Source of the DNA: Corylus avellana
Taxonomy: Eukaryota > Streptophyta > Magnoliopsida > Fagales > Betulaceae
Direction of reading: 5' to 3'
Assembly: GCF_901000735.1 (NCBI RefSeq)
Contig: NC_081547.1
Coordinates: 24,234,046 to 24,298,045, forward strand
DNA: 64,000 nucleotides
The position numbers were made by a program, and so were the translations under genes. Positions 34,288 to 46,899 of the stretch are shown here, in pieces. The stretch's first letter is position 1; each line of letters begins with the position of its first letter. The notes under the pieces are model-generated. The model was not told the origin of the DNA and ran no database searches. It saw only the letters and a list, made by a program, of their open reading frames with translations.

Positions 34288-34840
34288 GGGCCCGTTTGGT
34301 TTGCAAAATAAATCCTTGAAATTGAATGGCTATTCTTATAAAATAGTCATTCTTCTGTTTGGTAAGGGTCTATTACGAAGAATAGTTATTTTTGTGGAAA
34401 TTATTAATTCCTTACACACAAGAATAACTATTTTTCTAAAAAAAATTAGAAGAATAGCTATTCCTGAAAGAATTGACAATTTTTCCAAAAAAAAAAAAAA
34501 AATCAATTTTTTTTTCAAAAGTTTCTTTTAACCCTTATTTAAATAAAATAAAAAATAAAAAATAAAAAAACCCTAGAATTGCAGTGAGTGGCCGACGACC
34601 CTTGCAATTATAGGTTTTCATTTTATTTTTTAATTTTAGGTTTTTTTTTTATAAAAAAATATTATAAAAAAAAAAAAAAAAAAAAAAAGGTGAGATTTTG
34701 AGTAATTTTGGTTCAACTCCAATTAGAATATATATGTTGTTACAAACTAAAGAATATGAATAATTATTCCATTTCACTTTTATTTATTGCTAATAATAAC
34801 TACTCATTTTCCTAACGAAATCTACAAACCAAATGAGCCC
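34288..34840. mobile_element. Non-autonomous DNA element with GGGC...TTTGG ends
   Basis: GGGCCCGTTTGGTTTGCAAA at the left and the complement of TCTACAAACCAAATGAGCCC at the right are imperfect terminal inverted repeats. The inner arms pair as well (AGAATAGTTATTTTTGTGGA). No target duplication was recognised. The same element lies at 39964-40516 in the second copy. Confidence 0.65.
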
Positions 34841-35642
34841 TTAACGTTGTTTGAGGCTTTATCATTGGTTCATGCCTAAGAAATTTAGGAGTTATGCCTA
34901 GAATGTCTTCTTTTGAAGCAAATTCTAGCTATAGGAATAGTATTCAGACTACATTTTGTAGACTTTATTTCTATCGTGGTCATTTAACCTGATACTGAAC
35001 TCGAATCTTACTCTTTTTCACCTATTTATTTAATATCACATATTTGTTTTCAATTTTAGAGTGCCATCGATTGCACTTATATGCATGATCAATTTAACAT
35101 TATAAATGAATAGAAAAAAAAAATTATCAACATAATAAGTAATTTCTGGTGTAGAATTTAATTTTGGATGTTTCACATATTTAATCAACATAACAAGTTA
35201 TAATTGGAGCACCTTCATCACCTTCATGTTGGTGATGGTATGTTCAAAACACTGTCATTAGTTCTTTTGTAATGTTATGAAATCAAGAGTAAAGAAGACC
35301 AGCGTACAGGAATAACACAGAATAAATATGAAGAAAAAAAATATATAAAACAATTAACTGATTGTGGGAGTCCAAAAGAGGAAAAAGGGAAGTAAAAAAA
35401 AGACAGCATAGACGAACCTCCATAAATGATTTTACAGTGGTTAAATGTGGGCAAAGCACTTCCAAGATTTTCCCCCATTATGCTTGTTGACCAAGGATCG
35501 AATATCACCAGAGGTTCCTCAAATAGCAACTGTTGTAATCCGCCTGAGCTTAAGATCAAATTATTTGGCTTGAAAGACAGCTACGGCTACTGACAAATTG
35601 AATTGTTCCCTGTTTCAATTTCTAGGCACCAACCTTCAGCTC

Positions 35643-36370
35643 TTATGAGTTGCCATTGCCCCCAGCTATCCATCGCCAAACACCACCAGAACCTTGCCTC
35701 TGGACATCTGAAGCAAGCTCCACATCCCGTTCAAAGTCGGACTTCTGTCTCCGAAGCGCTTGTACCTCATTCTCTATTGACTGGACTGACTCCAGCATCT
35801 TTTGCAATTCTGTGATTTGCGCCTGGAAATCACCATTACTAAAACATTTAGCCATTATATCAAAAGCATTAAGTTCAACAACAGACAATTCAAGTCAGAA
35901 ACCTCCAGCTTAAAGCATCTTGATCTCTCAGCTACAAGCTGGCCTTGGACAGAAAGGAATTCCTGAAAGAATATGGTTGAAACCATGAAGTTTTAACTGC
36001 TAACCAATTGACAATTACCTCAATCAGTAATATGCCATAAAAAGCATACCTTCGACAACTCAGAATGAGTGCCATTTTTCTCATCAATCTGACCCCTAAT
36101 CCTAGTATTTTCTGCTCTGACTTCTGCAAGTGACAGTTGCAACACATTTTTCTCTTCTCTAATGGCCTCAGTGTCATTTCTGACATCTTGTTCAGAAAGA
36201 ATGTTTCCAGCTACCTTAGAGTTTGAATCTTCTGCTTTCGTGAAATATGGCTTCTCAGCTTTGGTTAAGGCGTATGCAGCAGTAACAGAAGCTGCTGCTG
36301 CAGCCGCTGCTGGTGACTGGAAAATCTTGGGACGTGATGAGTCCATAGGTTTGGGTTTCATAACAAAAAC
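35643..36370 (-). pseudogene. Orphan last three exons of the kelch gene (copy A, gap-truncated)
   Basis: Exons 36050-36370, 35903-35962 and 35643-35822 equal the last three exons of the gene at 41319-45866. The remaining exons would lie beyond the N gap. One synonymous difference (36254) separates the copies. Because the block ends at the gap, I read this as an assembly remnant rather than a biological truncation. Confidence 0.85.
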
Positions 36371-36412
36371 CTAGGGGGGATAAAAGGAACATGCCCAGAA
36401 AGCATAGAAAAG

Positions 36413-36512
36413 NNNNNNNNNNNNNNNNNNNNNNNNNNNNNNNNNNNNNNNNNNNNNNNNNNNNNNNNNNNNNNNNNNNNNNNNNNNNNNNNNNNNNNNN
36501 NNNNNNNNNNNN
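36413..36512. other. Assembly gap, 100 N
   Basis: Exactly 100 N, the conventional length for a gap of unknown size. Confidence 0.99.
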
Positions 36513-37004
36513 ACCTCTCACTTTGATGTATCCAACTTTCGTTTCCTTTCACTTTGCCCATTCCGTTAGGATTTTCTGTTAAATCCTAACGGAAAGGGTG
36601 GAAAATTACAATCGTGCCCTTATTTTTTATTAAAAAATAATTTTTTTTAAAAAAAAATTTAGGAGTAGAAAGGTCAAAAGCTAACGGTAAGGGTGTATTT
36701 GAAAGGAAACAAAAGTTTGATACACCAAAGTGAGAGGTTTTGAACAATAGAGAGGTGTCTGTAAAAAGCGCGAAAGTATAGGGGGTAAGTGAAGTTTCCC
36801 CAAAATAAATAAATCATGATCACTTGGTCCATATCGCCCTGGCCGGCATCCAAGTGTATATATTATTCTATTCCCTGTTTGGCTGTTGACGTACAAATCA
36901 ATGCTGGCATACACTACGCACAGACTTTATTATTAGACCACACCGGAGGTTTCATCCAACTCCAAGCACACTTCATCTAGCTTGGCAAATAATTGGGGAA
37001 GAAA

Positions 37005-39345
37005 ATGTCAACCGTCGAAGAAGAATCCGGCAACTCTAACCGCCGATTTGATAGGAAGAGCGGTTTCGATGCACAAACCGGAATCTACCACTCACTTGTC
37101 AAACTGGGTGACCACCAAAAAATCCCCACTAGGCCAGACCTTGACACCGCCACATTTGTGCTATCACAGTTCCCCCATGCCAACCAATCCGAATCACAAA
37201 TTGCACTCGTCGACGCCGCCACCGGCCGGCGTGTCACCTATGCGCAGCTCCGCCGGTCGATCCGTTCTCTCGCATCAGCCTTGTACCATACTCATGGTGT
37301 CCGAAAAGGCGACGTGGTGTTTGTCTTGTCGCCAAACTCGCTACTGTACCCAACCATATGCCTCGCCGTGTTATCAGTCGGCGCAGCGCTGACCACCGCC
37401 AACCCACTTAACACCGCGTCGGAAATCGGCAAGCAAGTGCATGACTCCGGCGCCAAGCTAGCCATTTCCGCTCCGGAAGAGCTTCACAAACTATCCCCAA
37501 CTGGGGTCCCCACAATCCTAACATCACGAAAATCCAACAACCACAACTTGCAGCACTTGCCGTCCGTCGAAGAGTTGATCGAATGCTGTGATCCGCCGCT
37601 AGAGTTGCCACGTGTCGCGCAAGCCCAGTCGGACACGGCGGCTATACTATACTCTTCTGGGACTACTGGGACAAGTAAAGGGGTGATGCTAACGCATGCA
37701 AATTTCATTGCCATTATGACGTTGCTCCGATGGTCTGCAGACGTAACCTCTGCCAATAACGACGTGTTTCTGTGTTTCATTCCGATGTTTCACATCTACG
37801 GGCTTGCGTTCTTTGTGCTCGGATTGTTGTGCGTCGGAACAACTACGGTGGTGATGCAGAAGTTTGACTTCCAAGCTATGCTTCATGCTATTAAAGCTCA
37901 CAAGGTTAGTTAAATTACAGCTTATTTAGAAGGAAAAGCTTTACTTAAACTCCTGAATTATTGCACATATCGAGAATACCTTAAATTTTAAAAAATTTCA
38001 ATTTAACCTTCTAAACTATAAATTTCAATCAATTAAAAGTGTAAAAATAATGTTTATATCCCTAACTATTATAAAATTTTAAATTTACTCTTAATTTCAA
38101 TTTTTTTTTTTAAAAAAAAGATAATTAAAAGATAATTTAGTCTTTTTAGGCATTTTCATTAAAAGTTAACTGTTAAAACTAAGGGAGAGGGTAAATTGAT
38201 TGAAATTGAAAGTTTAGAGGTATAAATTGAGAATTTTTAAATTTTGAGGGTCTTCTCAAAACTCGCCGTAATTCATGAAGTTTCCCGTGTTTAAAATGTT
38301 GAAGTTAATAAAAAAATAATTAAAACTAATTATTTTTAATTTATATTAATAACAGGTTAGTAATATACCTGCTGTGCCGCCGGTGATACTTGGGCTAGTA
38401 AAGCACGCAGGCGAAGTAGGGAGTGGGTTGTCGTCGTTGAGAAGGGTGAGCTCAGGGGCTGCGCCATTGAGCAAACAGGTGGCGGGTGAGTTCAGAAGGA
38501 GGTTTCCGTGGGTGGAGCTAAGGCAGGGATATGGACTAACAGAGAGCTGTGGAGCGGCGACATATTTTGTGTCGGACAAAGACGCGAAGGCTCGTTCGGA
38601 CTCTTCAGGAATGTTGGTTCCAAGCTTTTGTGCCAAGGTGGTGGACATTGAAACGGGAAAGGCTTTGCCGCCTTACGGGGAAGGTGAGCTGTGGCTGAAG
38701 AGCCCTACTATTATGAAGGGTTATTTGGGAAACGTGGAAGCTACGGCGGCGACGATTGATTCCGATGGGTGGTTGAGAACCGGCGATCTTTGTAATTTTG
38801 ATGGGGATGGGTTTGTTTACATCGTGGATCGGATAAAGGAGCTGATCAAGCACAATGGGTATCAGGTGGCTCCGGCGGAACTGGAAGCAATACTTTTGAG
38901 TCATCCTACTATTCTCGATGCAGCCGTTATACCGTGCGTCACCTTAATTAATCTCTCTCCCTCTCTCTCTCTCTCTCTCTAACAAAAGTTTGTGTATAAT
39001 ATATTGATTTAAAAAGTCCAAGTTTTGCAGGGTTGAAGATGAAGAAGCAGGACAGATACCAATGGCATACGTGGTCAGAGCAGCTGGTTCTGAGCTCAAT
39101 GAAGACGAAGTAATTCAATTCGTCGCCGGCCAGGTTTGTCATGGCAGATCTTCCGTCGTATATATTTCCTGGTCACTGAAAGTTTTCTAAGTTTTTGTAC
39201 AAATATATATAAATTTCAGGTGGCTCCATACAAGAAAGTAAGAAGAGTTGGTTTCACCATTGCTATACCAAGATCAGCTGCAGGCAAAATCTTGCGGAAG
39301 GAGCTGCTTTCACAAAGCAAACACCAGCTTGTCTCGAAATTGTAA
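37005..39345 (+). CDS. 4-coumarate:CoA ligase-like protein, peroxisomal (copy B)
   Basis: Exons 37005-37904, 38356-38933, 39031-39133 and 39220-39345 encode the same 568-residue protein as copy A, including P-loop, catalytic Lys context and the SKL terminus. I saw no nucleotide difference between the coding parts or introns of the two copies. Complete identity of intron and flank together with the gap position argues that only one gene exists. If both were real, this would be a very recent tandem duplication. Confidence 0.85.
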
Positions 39346-39963
39346 CTTGGGAGACCTCCCTCAACAGTGAAGAGATTATCAAGATGATCAAGATTATAAA
39401 CAATATTTTGTTTATGAGAGCTTGAAGATAGACCTTATAAGTATATGTATTCTCTTATTTAGTTAATTTGATAGAAAACCTTTGTGGATGATTTTAGGGA
39501 ATACGTTTGTGGCTGGCGGAATAGGGGCTGTATATATATGGATTTGTTGAAGAATATTCAAGTGAAAACATTGTGATCAAATTCATCTTCCATGATCTTC
39601 TGTTTGGAGCCAATGTTATGCAAACCTATGCAAGGATGGATCTTACTTTTAGTTTACATTGCAACTCTAGGTAAACTTTAGTGTCTTTTTTTTTTTTTTT
39701 TTGGGTATTTTTTCTTTTCTATTTCTTAACTTTAGTGGAGATAGTAGGCTGCAGATTAGGTCAGTGGCTACAAAGTTGGTGCTACATAAGGTTGTCGGCA
39801 CTGACATTAAGACAAAATGGCTTTAATGTTTTAACTTTTATCTAACTCTCATATAATTGGACTATTGTGACGGTGCTCTTAATTTTTTATTTTATTTTTT
39901 TAATTAAGGTTCATTAAACAATTTAAGGACATTGGTACATTGAGTATCTAGTACTATTCGTGA

Positions 39964-40516
39964 GGGCCCGTTTGGTTTGCAAAATAAATCCTTGAAATTG
40001 AATGGCTATTCTTATAAAATAGTCATTCTTCTGTTTGGTAAGGGTCTATTACGAAGAATAGTTATTTTTGTGGAAATTATTAATTCCTTACACACAAGAA
40101 TAACTATTTTTCTAAAAAAAATTAGAAGAATAGCTATTCCTGAAAGAATTGACAATTTTTCCAAAAAAAAAAAAAAAATCAATTTTTTTTTCAAAAGTTT
40201 CTTTTAACCCTTATTTAAATAAAATAAAAAATAAAAAATAAAAAAACCCTAGAATTGCAGTGAGTGGCCGACGACCCTTGCAATTATAGGTTTTCATTTT
40301 ATTTTTTAATTTTAGGTTTTTTTTTTATAAAAAAATATTATAAAAAAAAAAAAAAAAAAAAAAAGGTGAGATTTTGAGTAATTTTGGTTCAACTCCAATT
40401 AGAATATATATGTTGTTACAAACTAAAGAATATGAATAATTATTCCATTTCACTTTTATTTATTGCTAATAATAACTACTCATTTTCCTAACGAAATCTA
40501 CAAACCAAATGAGCCC
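39964..40516. mobile_element. Second copy of the GGGC...TTTGG-ended element
   Basis: Same element as 34288-34840, lying between the convergent 3' ends of the 4CL-like and kelch genes. Confidence 0.65.
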
Positions 40517-41318
40517 TTAACGTTGTTTGAGGCTTTATCATTGGTTCATGCCTAAGAAATTTAGGAGTTATGCCTAGAATGTCTTCTTTTGAAGCAAATT
40601 CTAGCTATAGGAATAGTATTCAGACTACATTTTGTAGACTTTATTTCTATCGTGGTCATTTAACCTGATACTGAACTCGAATCTTACTCTTTTTCACCTA
40701 TTTATTTAATATCACATATTTGTTTTCAATTTTAGAGTGCCATCGATTGCACTTATATGCATGATCAATTTAACATTATAAATGAATAGAAAAAAAAAAT
40801 TATCAACATAATAAGTAATTTCTGGTGTAGAATTTAATTTTGGATGTTTCACATATTTAATCAACATAACAAGTTATAATTGGAGCACCTTCATCACCTT
40901 CATGTTGGTGATGGTATGTTCAAAACACTGTCATTAGTTCTTTTGTAATGTTATGAAATCAAGAGTAAAGAAGACCAGCGTACAGGAATAACACAGAATA
41001 AATATGAAGAAAAAAAATATATAAAACAATTAACTGATTGTGGGAGTCCAAAAGAGGAAAAAGGGAAGTAAAAAAAAGACAGCATAGACGAACCTCCATA
41101 AATGATTTTACAGTGGTTAAATGTGGGCAAAGCACTTCCAAGATTTTCCCCCATTATGCTTGTTGACCAAGGATCGAATATCACCAGAGGTTCCTCAAAT
41201 AGCAACTGTTGTAATCCGCCTGAGCTTAAGATCAAATTATTTGGCTTGAAAGACAGCTACGGCTACTGACAAATTGAATTGTTCCCTGTTTCAATTTCTA
41301 GGCACCAACCTTCAGCTC

Positions 41319-44300
41319 TTATGAGTTGCCATTGCCCCCAGCTATCCATCGCCAAACACCACCAGAACCTTGCCTCTGGACATCTGAAGCAAGCTCCACA
41401 TCCCGTTCAAAGTCGGACTTCTGTCTCCGAAGCGCTTGTACCTCATTCTCTATTGACTGGACTGACTCCAGCATCTTTTGCAATTCTGTGATTTGCGCCT
41501 GGAAATCACCATTACTAAAACATTTAGCCATTATATCAAAAGCATTAAGTTCAACAACAGACAATTCAAGTCAGAAACCTCCAGCTTAAAGCATCTTGAT
41601 CTCTCAGCTACAAGCTGGCCTTGGACAGAAAGGAATTCCTGAAAGAATATGGTTGAAACCATGAAGTTTTAACTGCTAACCAATTGACAATTACCTCAAT
41701 CAGTAATATGCCATAAAAAGCATACCTTCGACAACTCAGAATGAGTGCCATTTTTCTCATCAATCTGACCCCTAATCCTAGTATTTTCTGCTCTGACTTC
41801 TGCAAGTGACAGTTGCAACACATTTTTCTCTTCTCTAATGGCCTCAGTGTCATTTCTGACATCTTGTTCAGAAAGAATGTTTCCAGCTACCTTAGAGTTT
41901 GAATCTTCTGCTTTCGTGAAATATGGCTTTTCAGCTTTGGTTAAGGCGTATGCAGCAGTAACAGAAGCTGCTGCTGCAGCCGCTGCTGGTGACTGGAAAA
42001 TCTTGGGACGTGATGAGTCCATAGGTTTGGGTTTCATAACAAAAACCTAGGGGGGATAAAAGGCACATGCACAGAAAGCATAGAAAAGAGTTAATTACAA
42101 AAAAAAAAATCCTAATGGAACAGTAGACTGGAAAACTACAAAATAAACAGTAGCACATTTTACGATTTGACGCCCAATGCTAGAATACGTTGAGGAAAAT
42201 GACTGAAATCCAGGTAGGAATAAAAATCAACAAATTTGTGCATTTTTAAGAGTCAGTACCTATAAATCAAAGCATCTGCAGTAAATGGGACTTAAAACCA
42301 ACAAAATTGTATTTTAACCAAAGAGACACCAAACAACCAAGCAATTAGGTTAAGGCGCCACATTTAGAAACTGAGTGATACGACAAAAAAATAATGTCAT
42401 TGAAAATACCAACACTATGTTTCAGCATATGCCGATATGCTAAAAACAACTACAATCTTAAGAGAGAACTTGTTTCATTCAAACTACCATTTTAATAATT
42501 AAATAAGAAAGCTATGCATGACATACCTCATTACTGTATTTCCCATTGTAGCCACCAAAGGCAACCAAAAACTTCTCTCCATCAATTAATGCTGAGCAAA
42601 CACTGAGTCCCTGTTTCCACATTTAGGTTGACTGATCATGTAAAAGAACAACTTATTCATGTGATATGTGTTCAAGCGCATGGCATTGTCCTAAATCAAA
42701 TCCAATAACATCTAAAGTAATGCATTTATGAAACAAAATGAAGCACATGACACAGGACATTGCCGACTCTCCACAATAACAAAGATATAAGTTTGTTCAA
42801 CAGTTCATCATCTCACTTCAAGCAGAGAAGCAGGTTCTTGAACTAGAGCCTGGTCGGAATCATCCATGTTAAAACAAAGATTTATATTTCAGGCCTGATA
42901 ACAGTGGTAAACACCAAATCTAACACCAGAAACTTGTTATATAACAATATCTCTTTTGTGCTACGTATGTGTTCTTATGAAACAATCTCAATCTGATAGA
43001 GAAAATCCAAAAAATTTACGTTGTTGCTAGCAATTACAAAGGGAGAGAAGAGTTAGAAAAGGAACAAAGTGGTTACCTCACTAGCAAGCGGATCCCTTTG
43101 CTTCACACTTGTCAATACTGACCAAACTAGCTTAGACATATTTAACACTAGAGTCTCAGGGCAACCTGCAACACATGTCATCATACATTCATAAGTGTGC
43201 TTAAGACAGATAAGAAAGTGCATAAGCACATACAGAATAATATTTAATAAGCACATAATTCTACATACCACTTTTATTATCTCCACCACCAACTAAATAC
43301 CAGTTTTCGTCAATGCTTATACCAGCATGACCTGCCCTGGGAGTCACTAAATCACCCTGAAATTGTGGTTGGGACCATTCCATCTGCAAATGTACCGGTG
43401 CTTATCATGCTACAATAGTGGGAAACAAACGGGAGAAAAACACAAAGACCAAAAGTAATTTTCTACACCATTATCTTTTCATGTCAAGAAAAAATATGTT
43501 GAGAGCCACATTCCTTTAGACAAATAAATAACTAATTTGCTAAGCATTATTGCACTGGTCGTGGGTGCTCGTAGTGACTGAGGGGGTCGAAGAATTCAAA
43601 GTTAAATGCATGCGGGTAATTGACATAATTGCTACACTTCCAAAGCGTCAAGCGAAATGTTGGCACTTCACGTGTTTGTGGTGTTCATGTGTCATAGTGT
43701 AAGGCCATGTGCACATGGGAAAACCAGAAAGGGAAGTTGCCTTTGATAGTCTAGTTCTAACTGTTGATGATAATTAAAAAAATATAGGGCATGGCCCAGC
43801 AAATTAGTGTTTTGTAAATTCTATAGATTTAATGATCCTATGATTTGAAAAAATAAGTTGATGATACATATGTCTCAAGACATTTCAGGCAAATAAATCA
43901 ATAAAGGACCAAAGGTGGGAATTGCAGCACACATTTCACCTAGTGGTCCACTTCGTAACATAGAATTTAAGCAAAGTAGCATTTGTTGAACCCAAAAAGT
44001 ATTATATAATGAGCTCACTGCGTACATATCAATGTGGACAAAAACTGTTCAGAAATACTGTCAAAATAAACTTACTGTCTGCAAGTCCAGTACATGTAGA
44101 TCATTGAAAAAAATGGAATGAGAACAACCACCAAAAATTAAAAGATAACGGTCTGCATGCACTGTAGCTGAGTGATCGAATCTTGGAGCTGGAGGCGTCT
44201 GCCTATCATAACACAAGAAAGTGATGAAGAACTCTTCTGAAAACACACAAGTAGCTGCCCAAAAATGTGGAGTGGATACTTACATTGCCTCCAGCAAATC

Positions 44301-45866
44301 CCAAGTCATTGTCTCTAGATCAAGAACATGGGCATCATTCAACAATCTTCTGCTCCTATCTTCTCCACCAAAAACTATCACTCTGGAACCAATAAGTGTT
44401 GCAGAATGCCCTCCACGAGCTACCTGGAATATTCTCCATCAGCATACCAATTAAATTCCAATTAAACACTGAACAACAAATCAACTACAACAAAAATAAA
44501 GACTCAAATATTTACCTTGCTAAAAATAGATAACAATTAACAAATGAAAGTTTAAAAAAGAAATTGACAAAGCATAAGCACCAGGGCAGAAGTACAATTA
44601 GCAGTTAGAATCAGTCGCTTACCGGAACTTTTCCTGAGGTCTCCATTACACCACAGAGATGTGTTTCGAGATCGACGAATAGCACTAAAACAAATGCATT
44701 GACAGAGTATAAGGTTCTAAACAATGCACCATATAACTATGCACCATCAACAGATTCACAATCACATAATCCCTTTAGCAAAGCCAATATGGATCTTAAA
44801 GAAACAAACCTGTTAATTCATCAGATACTTTCTTTGAATGCCCTCCAATAATAAGAAGTTTATTTCCCCACTTAACCTGTCAAAAAAATGTATATTAATT
44901 TAATTAATTACTTAAAATATGCTGAATCACTAAACCAACGGTGGGCCCTAATGGGTGAATCCCACTCCACAAAGGATCTTTACTGCTAATGATGATGGTT
45001 TATAAGTGCCTAAGCTACCCTAAGAGTTTTGGGGAAGGCTTGGAAGTTTACTTATGGGCATCATCCTCCCCTCCTCTCCTGACAATTACTTAACAAAAAG
45101 AGACACACACAAAAAAGAAAGGAAAAAAAAAAAATCACCAAACTAACAGATGGAAGTCTCAGACAAAAGGAAACAATACACACACAAAAACAAAAGCTCA
45201 GACGGAGATTATGCATAAAACTTCTTACCACAACGTGACTTGAGGTAGCTGGAAGTATTTCTAGTGAGCCTGTGTCTTTAAATTTATCAGCAATTGGTTT
45301 CAGATTTAGATTAGACCATGAAAAACTCTTAAGGTCAAATACCTGCAAAAATATCAAAATTATCAGATGACCACCACAAGAAAGGATTTGAAGTGAAATA
45401 TGCAAAACGGGATGGGCAACTAGGCATATCAAATACCTGAACATCAGATAGGTAGCGACCATTCCGAATTCCGCCAACAATGTATAGTTTCTCATCAACT
45501 GCTGCTGCAGCATGCTACCATTAAAAGAGAAAACGGCATGATAAGTGTCTGGTCAATAACGAAGAGCAAAATGCTTCATAAGGATATGCCAATGACCATG
45601 GATTTTTAACAGTCAAATGTGAATAGAATCAGTTTGAAGCACCAAAAGGGGAAAAACAAGTTCTGGAACCAACAATATATCTTGGTTTATTTAAAATTTC
45701 AATTATAGAAATAAAAAACCTTGTAGCGAGCAGGTGGCCTCGAACCAAATACAGGGAGTGCTATCCACCGGTCATAGGCCAATTCCGTTGGCCAGTTGCT
45801 GAAATCCACAGTGTTCTCAATCTCCTCTGTTCCCATGCCAGCTGTCTGCAGGTCACTCAAGTCCAT
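41319..45866 (-). CDS. Kelch-repeat protein with C-terminal coiled coil
   Basis: Thirteen coding exons (5' to 3'): 45720-45866, 45437-45514, 45229-45342, 44810-44876, 44623-44684, 44284-44423, 44076-44202, 43269-43383, 43077-43165, 42527-42610, 41726-42046, 41579-41638 and 41319-41498, giving 527 residues; phases agree throughout. The ATG at 45866 follows an in-frame stop. Kelch blades show as LYIVGGIRNGRYLSDVQVFD, LLIIGGHSK, RVIVFGGEDRSRRLLND, YLLIFGGCSHSIFFNDLHVL, YLVGGGDNKSG and FLVAFGGYNGKYSNE. An Ala-rich stretch (AAAAAAASVTAAYALTKAE) leads into a Glu/Lys/Gln heptad region typical of a coiled coil (about residues 390-500). The family (At5g04420/At5g18590 type, from memory) is related to the kelch part of ACBP4/5 but has no acyl-CoA-binding domain here. 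The likely role is a protein-interaction scaffold. Confidence 0.92.
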
Positions 45867-46899
45867 CACTTCAAATTGCTTTAACAATTATCTCAATAAA
45901 AAAACACTGGCGACTTATCGCAAAATAAGAAGAAGAAAAAAATCACAGGAAACATCAAACTACCAATGGTGAACCAGGAAAAAAAAAAAAAAAAGCAAAG
46001 AAGTAGAGTACATCACTAGGATTTTCGGATCCAGCAACAGTATACGCACCAAAAATTGATCAAGGCCTTGAGAAAAGAATCATGGCCTGAGGCCAGAGCT
46101 GATTGATCTTAAAGAACTCGTGTCGCCAACCACAAGTAATTGGTTAAGTCTTAGCTGAGATATAACTTAAGTTTAAGCATCGGCAGAATGAAATTCGTGG
46201 AAAACTCATACAAAAGGCATTGAGCGTTTCACTTTATGAACAAGATTAAACCAGTGAAATCTAGTTCAGATAACACTTCTTTTCCTATAAAAACAGGGTA
46301 GAAAGTATGATTGTGGATCTAAGATCACTCAATGTAGATAACTTACCATTCAAACATATACCAATATAAAATTAAGACCAAAGCAGCAACTAGAAGCCCA
46401 TTAAGTATCAAAACTAATTACTTCAAAAGAATCAAAAGGAAAATTCCCTGATGCCATAAGATACTAGGGTAGTGGTTCCAAAACCTAACCCAATTGATGG
46501 AAAAGTAATTAAACCCCACCACTATAATATAAATTATTCCTCCAAAAGAAAATTAAGAATTTTTTTGTGAAATTCATAGGCAAAGGGCCCAGTGCAGGCT
46601 GTGCAGCCATCTAACCATAGATTCAATTTCGACCTTCTAATTATTCTATATTTATATAAAATGCATCTTCTTCAGCACTTGCAAGTGTCACCAAGTTCAC
46701 CATTTGGTTTAATTATACACTCGACCAACATAAAACATCAGGCTGAGAACAATTCATTTTCTTTTTTGTTGCTTACGTTTTCTCAGCAACCAAATGTAAT
46801 GTACTTTTCTAATTTTGTATGACTTTCAGATGTAATTTGATTGTAAATGGAAAATGAAGAGATTATGAAATGGTCTTAAATGAAAAAGGGTTGATTTGA

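Larger units (their letters stand above)
30837..36412. repeat. Left copy of a 5,576-bp block repeated across the N gap
   Basis: It matches 36513-42088 at a constant offset of 5,676. The left copy runs exactly to the first N and the right copy starts exactly after the last N. Only three differences were noticed, all in the last 160 bp (36254 C/T, 36388 A/C, 36395 C/A). This is the pattern of two overlapping contig ends that were not merged. Confidence 0.92.
36513..42088. repeat. Right copy of the block repeated across the N gap
   Basis: Identical by eye to 30837-36412 except near its right end. It begins inside the foldback MITE (AACCTCTCACTTTGATG). This copy continues into unique sequence and carries the rest of the kelch gene. 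Confidence 0.92.

Noticed and set aside
37005..39345. A second functional 4CL-like gene from a recent tandem duplication
   Set aside because: Identity extends through introns and flanks and ends exactly at an N gap, so an assembly artefact is the better explanation. It is listed as a feature but not counted as a separate gene.
41319..45866. Acyl-CoA-binding protein ACBP4/5
   Set aside because: Kelch and coiled-coil parts are similar, but no acyl-CoA-binding domain is encoded upstream within the exons found.
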